From Candidatus Caribbeanibacter nitroreducens (GTDB lineage: Bacteria; Gemmatimonadota; Gemmatimonadetes; Palauibacterales; Palauibacteraceae): a DNA stretch of 34,918 nucleotides. Below, in pieces: positions 33,969-34,918 of the stretch; position 1 is the stretch's first letter, and the number at the start of each line of letters is the position of its first letter. The notes below the pieces were generated by a model, which ran no database searches, was not told where the DNA came from, and worked only from the letters and a program-made list of their open reading frames with translations. The translations under genes and the position numbers were made by a program. The stretch covers positions 1 through 34,918 of the forward strand of contig CANPVF010000154.1 in NCBI GenBank assembly GCA_947581645.1, given 5' to 3'.

Positions 33969-34918
33969 GTGAGGAACCTGCCCATCCACGGCCGCGGCGC
34001 CGCCGACAACCCGCCGAACCGGTTCGAGCGCCTCTCCGTCTCCCGGGAGGCGTGGACCGAGGAGGAGGACCCCGACCCGGAGACGAAGCTCTACCGGGAC
34101 GAGACGCGGTCCGTCCTCGCCACCAACGACAGCCCCGACGTCCCGTTCGAGGTGAGCCTGAACCCGTACAGGGGCTGCGAGCACGGGTGTGTCTACTGCC
34201 TGAAGGGCGACACCCCGGTGCTGATGGGCGACGGCACTGCGCGTCCCATCCGGGACGTTCGGCCCGGCGACGAGATCTACGGCACTCAGAAGCGCGGCCA
34301 CTACCGACGCTACACCCGCACCCGCGTACTGGACGCCTGGCGGACGAGCAGTCGGGCGGTGCGCGTCACCCTCGCGGACGGGACGACGCTGGTCACCGGC
34401 GAGGACCATCGCCTCCTGACGCGACGCGGTTGGAAGTTCATGACCGGGACCGAACAGGGTGCGAAACGGCGTCCTCACCTGACGACCAACGATCAGCTGC
34501 TCGGCACGGGTGCCTTCCCGCCCCCGCCGGAGCAAGACGGTAGCTATGCGAGAGGCTATCTCTCCGGCGTGATTCGTGGGGACGGACACCTGGCCAGCTA
34601 CCGGTATGAGCGCGCGGGACGGACCCACGGGAACCAGCACCAGTTCCGCACGGAAGGAAACCTTGCCGGCCGACCCGTGAAGAGCGGCGCCGACCTGAAG
34701 GTCGAATCGATCGAGGAACTCGGGGTCGAGCTCCCGATGTACGACCTCACCACCGGTACCGGCGACTTCATCGCCGACGGCGTCGTGAGCCACAACTGCT
34801 ACGCCCGGCCCACCCACGAGTACCTGGGCCTGTCGGCGGGGCTGGACTTCGAGACCCGGATCTTCGTGAAGGAGGACGCCCCGGCCCTGCTCCGGGAGGA
34901 GCTGGAGGATCCCTCCTG
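33969..34918 (+). CDS. Radical SAM protein (PA0069/SPL-like family), interrupted by an in-frame intein; truncated by window end
   Basis: N-extein [77 protein letters not shown]-extein [40 protein letters not shown]. The joined sequence gives [23 protein letters not shown]. Frame open throughout; absent from the ORF track because no stop precedes the window edge. Confidence 0.92.
   Translation, partial: [316 protein letters not shown]
34197..34796 (+). other. Intein (Hint domain), 200 aa, with residual LAGLIDADG segment
   Basis: Starts Cys1 ([29 protein letters not shown], block A); block B [34 protein letters not shown]-like [16 protein letters not shown]; block F [29 protein letters not shown]; block G VVSHN followed by +1 Cys. 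Confidence 0.95.

Noticed and set aside
33932-34543. 203-aa plus-strand ORF (MPNKHRKYIVRPREEP...)
   Set aside because: Wrong frame relative to the radical SAM/intein frame; Arg/Pro-rich translation without motifs.
33687-34817. 376-aa minus-strand ORF across the intein region
   Set aside because: Antisense to the amidohydrolase end and the radical SAM/intein frame, which carries all expected intein blocks and both extein motifs.

Overview
High-GC (roughly 70% or more) bacterial chromosomal window, densely coding. Gene content and style suggest a Gemmatimonadota-like organism, but that is inference only. In order it carries: the tuf N-terminus with tRNA-Tyr and tRNA-Thr; cysS; a secreted hypothetical and a DUF1232 protein; glmS and a glmM-like gene; a Cys/Met-metabolism PLP enzyme; purD; mutM; a YfcE-like phosphoesterase; an ECF sigma/anti-sigma pair followed by a polymer-forming-domain membrane protein and a secreted beta-rich protein; Mrp/ApbC and a NifU-C protein; a translationally coupled run (PfkB kinase, STAS+HATPase protein, STAS-like protein, penicillin acylase) behind lepA; a PhnP-like MBL hydrolase coupled to a degenerate histidine-kinase-like protein; pyk; two cold-shock genes; rpsU with a clear terminator; an HD protein; a class I aminotransferase; a TonB-N-terminus-like protein; a secreted hypothetical; an amidohydrolase; and, running off the right edge, a radical SAM gene. 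The standout is a 200-aa intein (34197-34796) in that radical SAM gene (PA0069-like). It sits exactly between the second and third Cys of the CX3CX2C [4Fe-4S] motif, and its own Cys1 recreates the motif in the unspliced precursor. The provided ORF track misses this gene because the frame has no stop before the window end. A second strong signal is a pair of identical promoter-like elements, TGAAAC-N17-CGTAGGG, one before the ECF sigma gene and one before its anti-sigma gene. All coordinates and translations were worked by hand; no searches were run.
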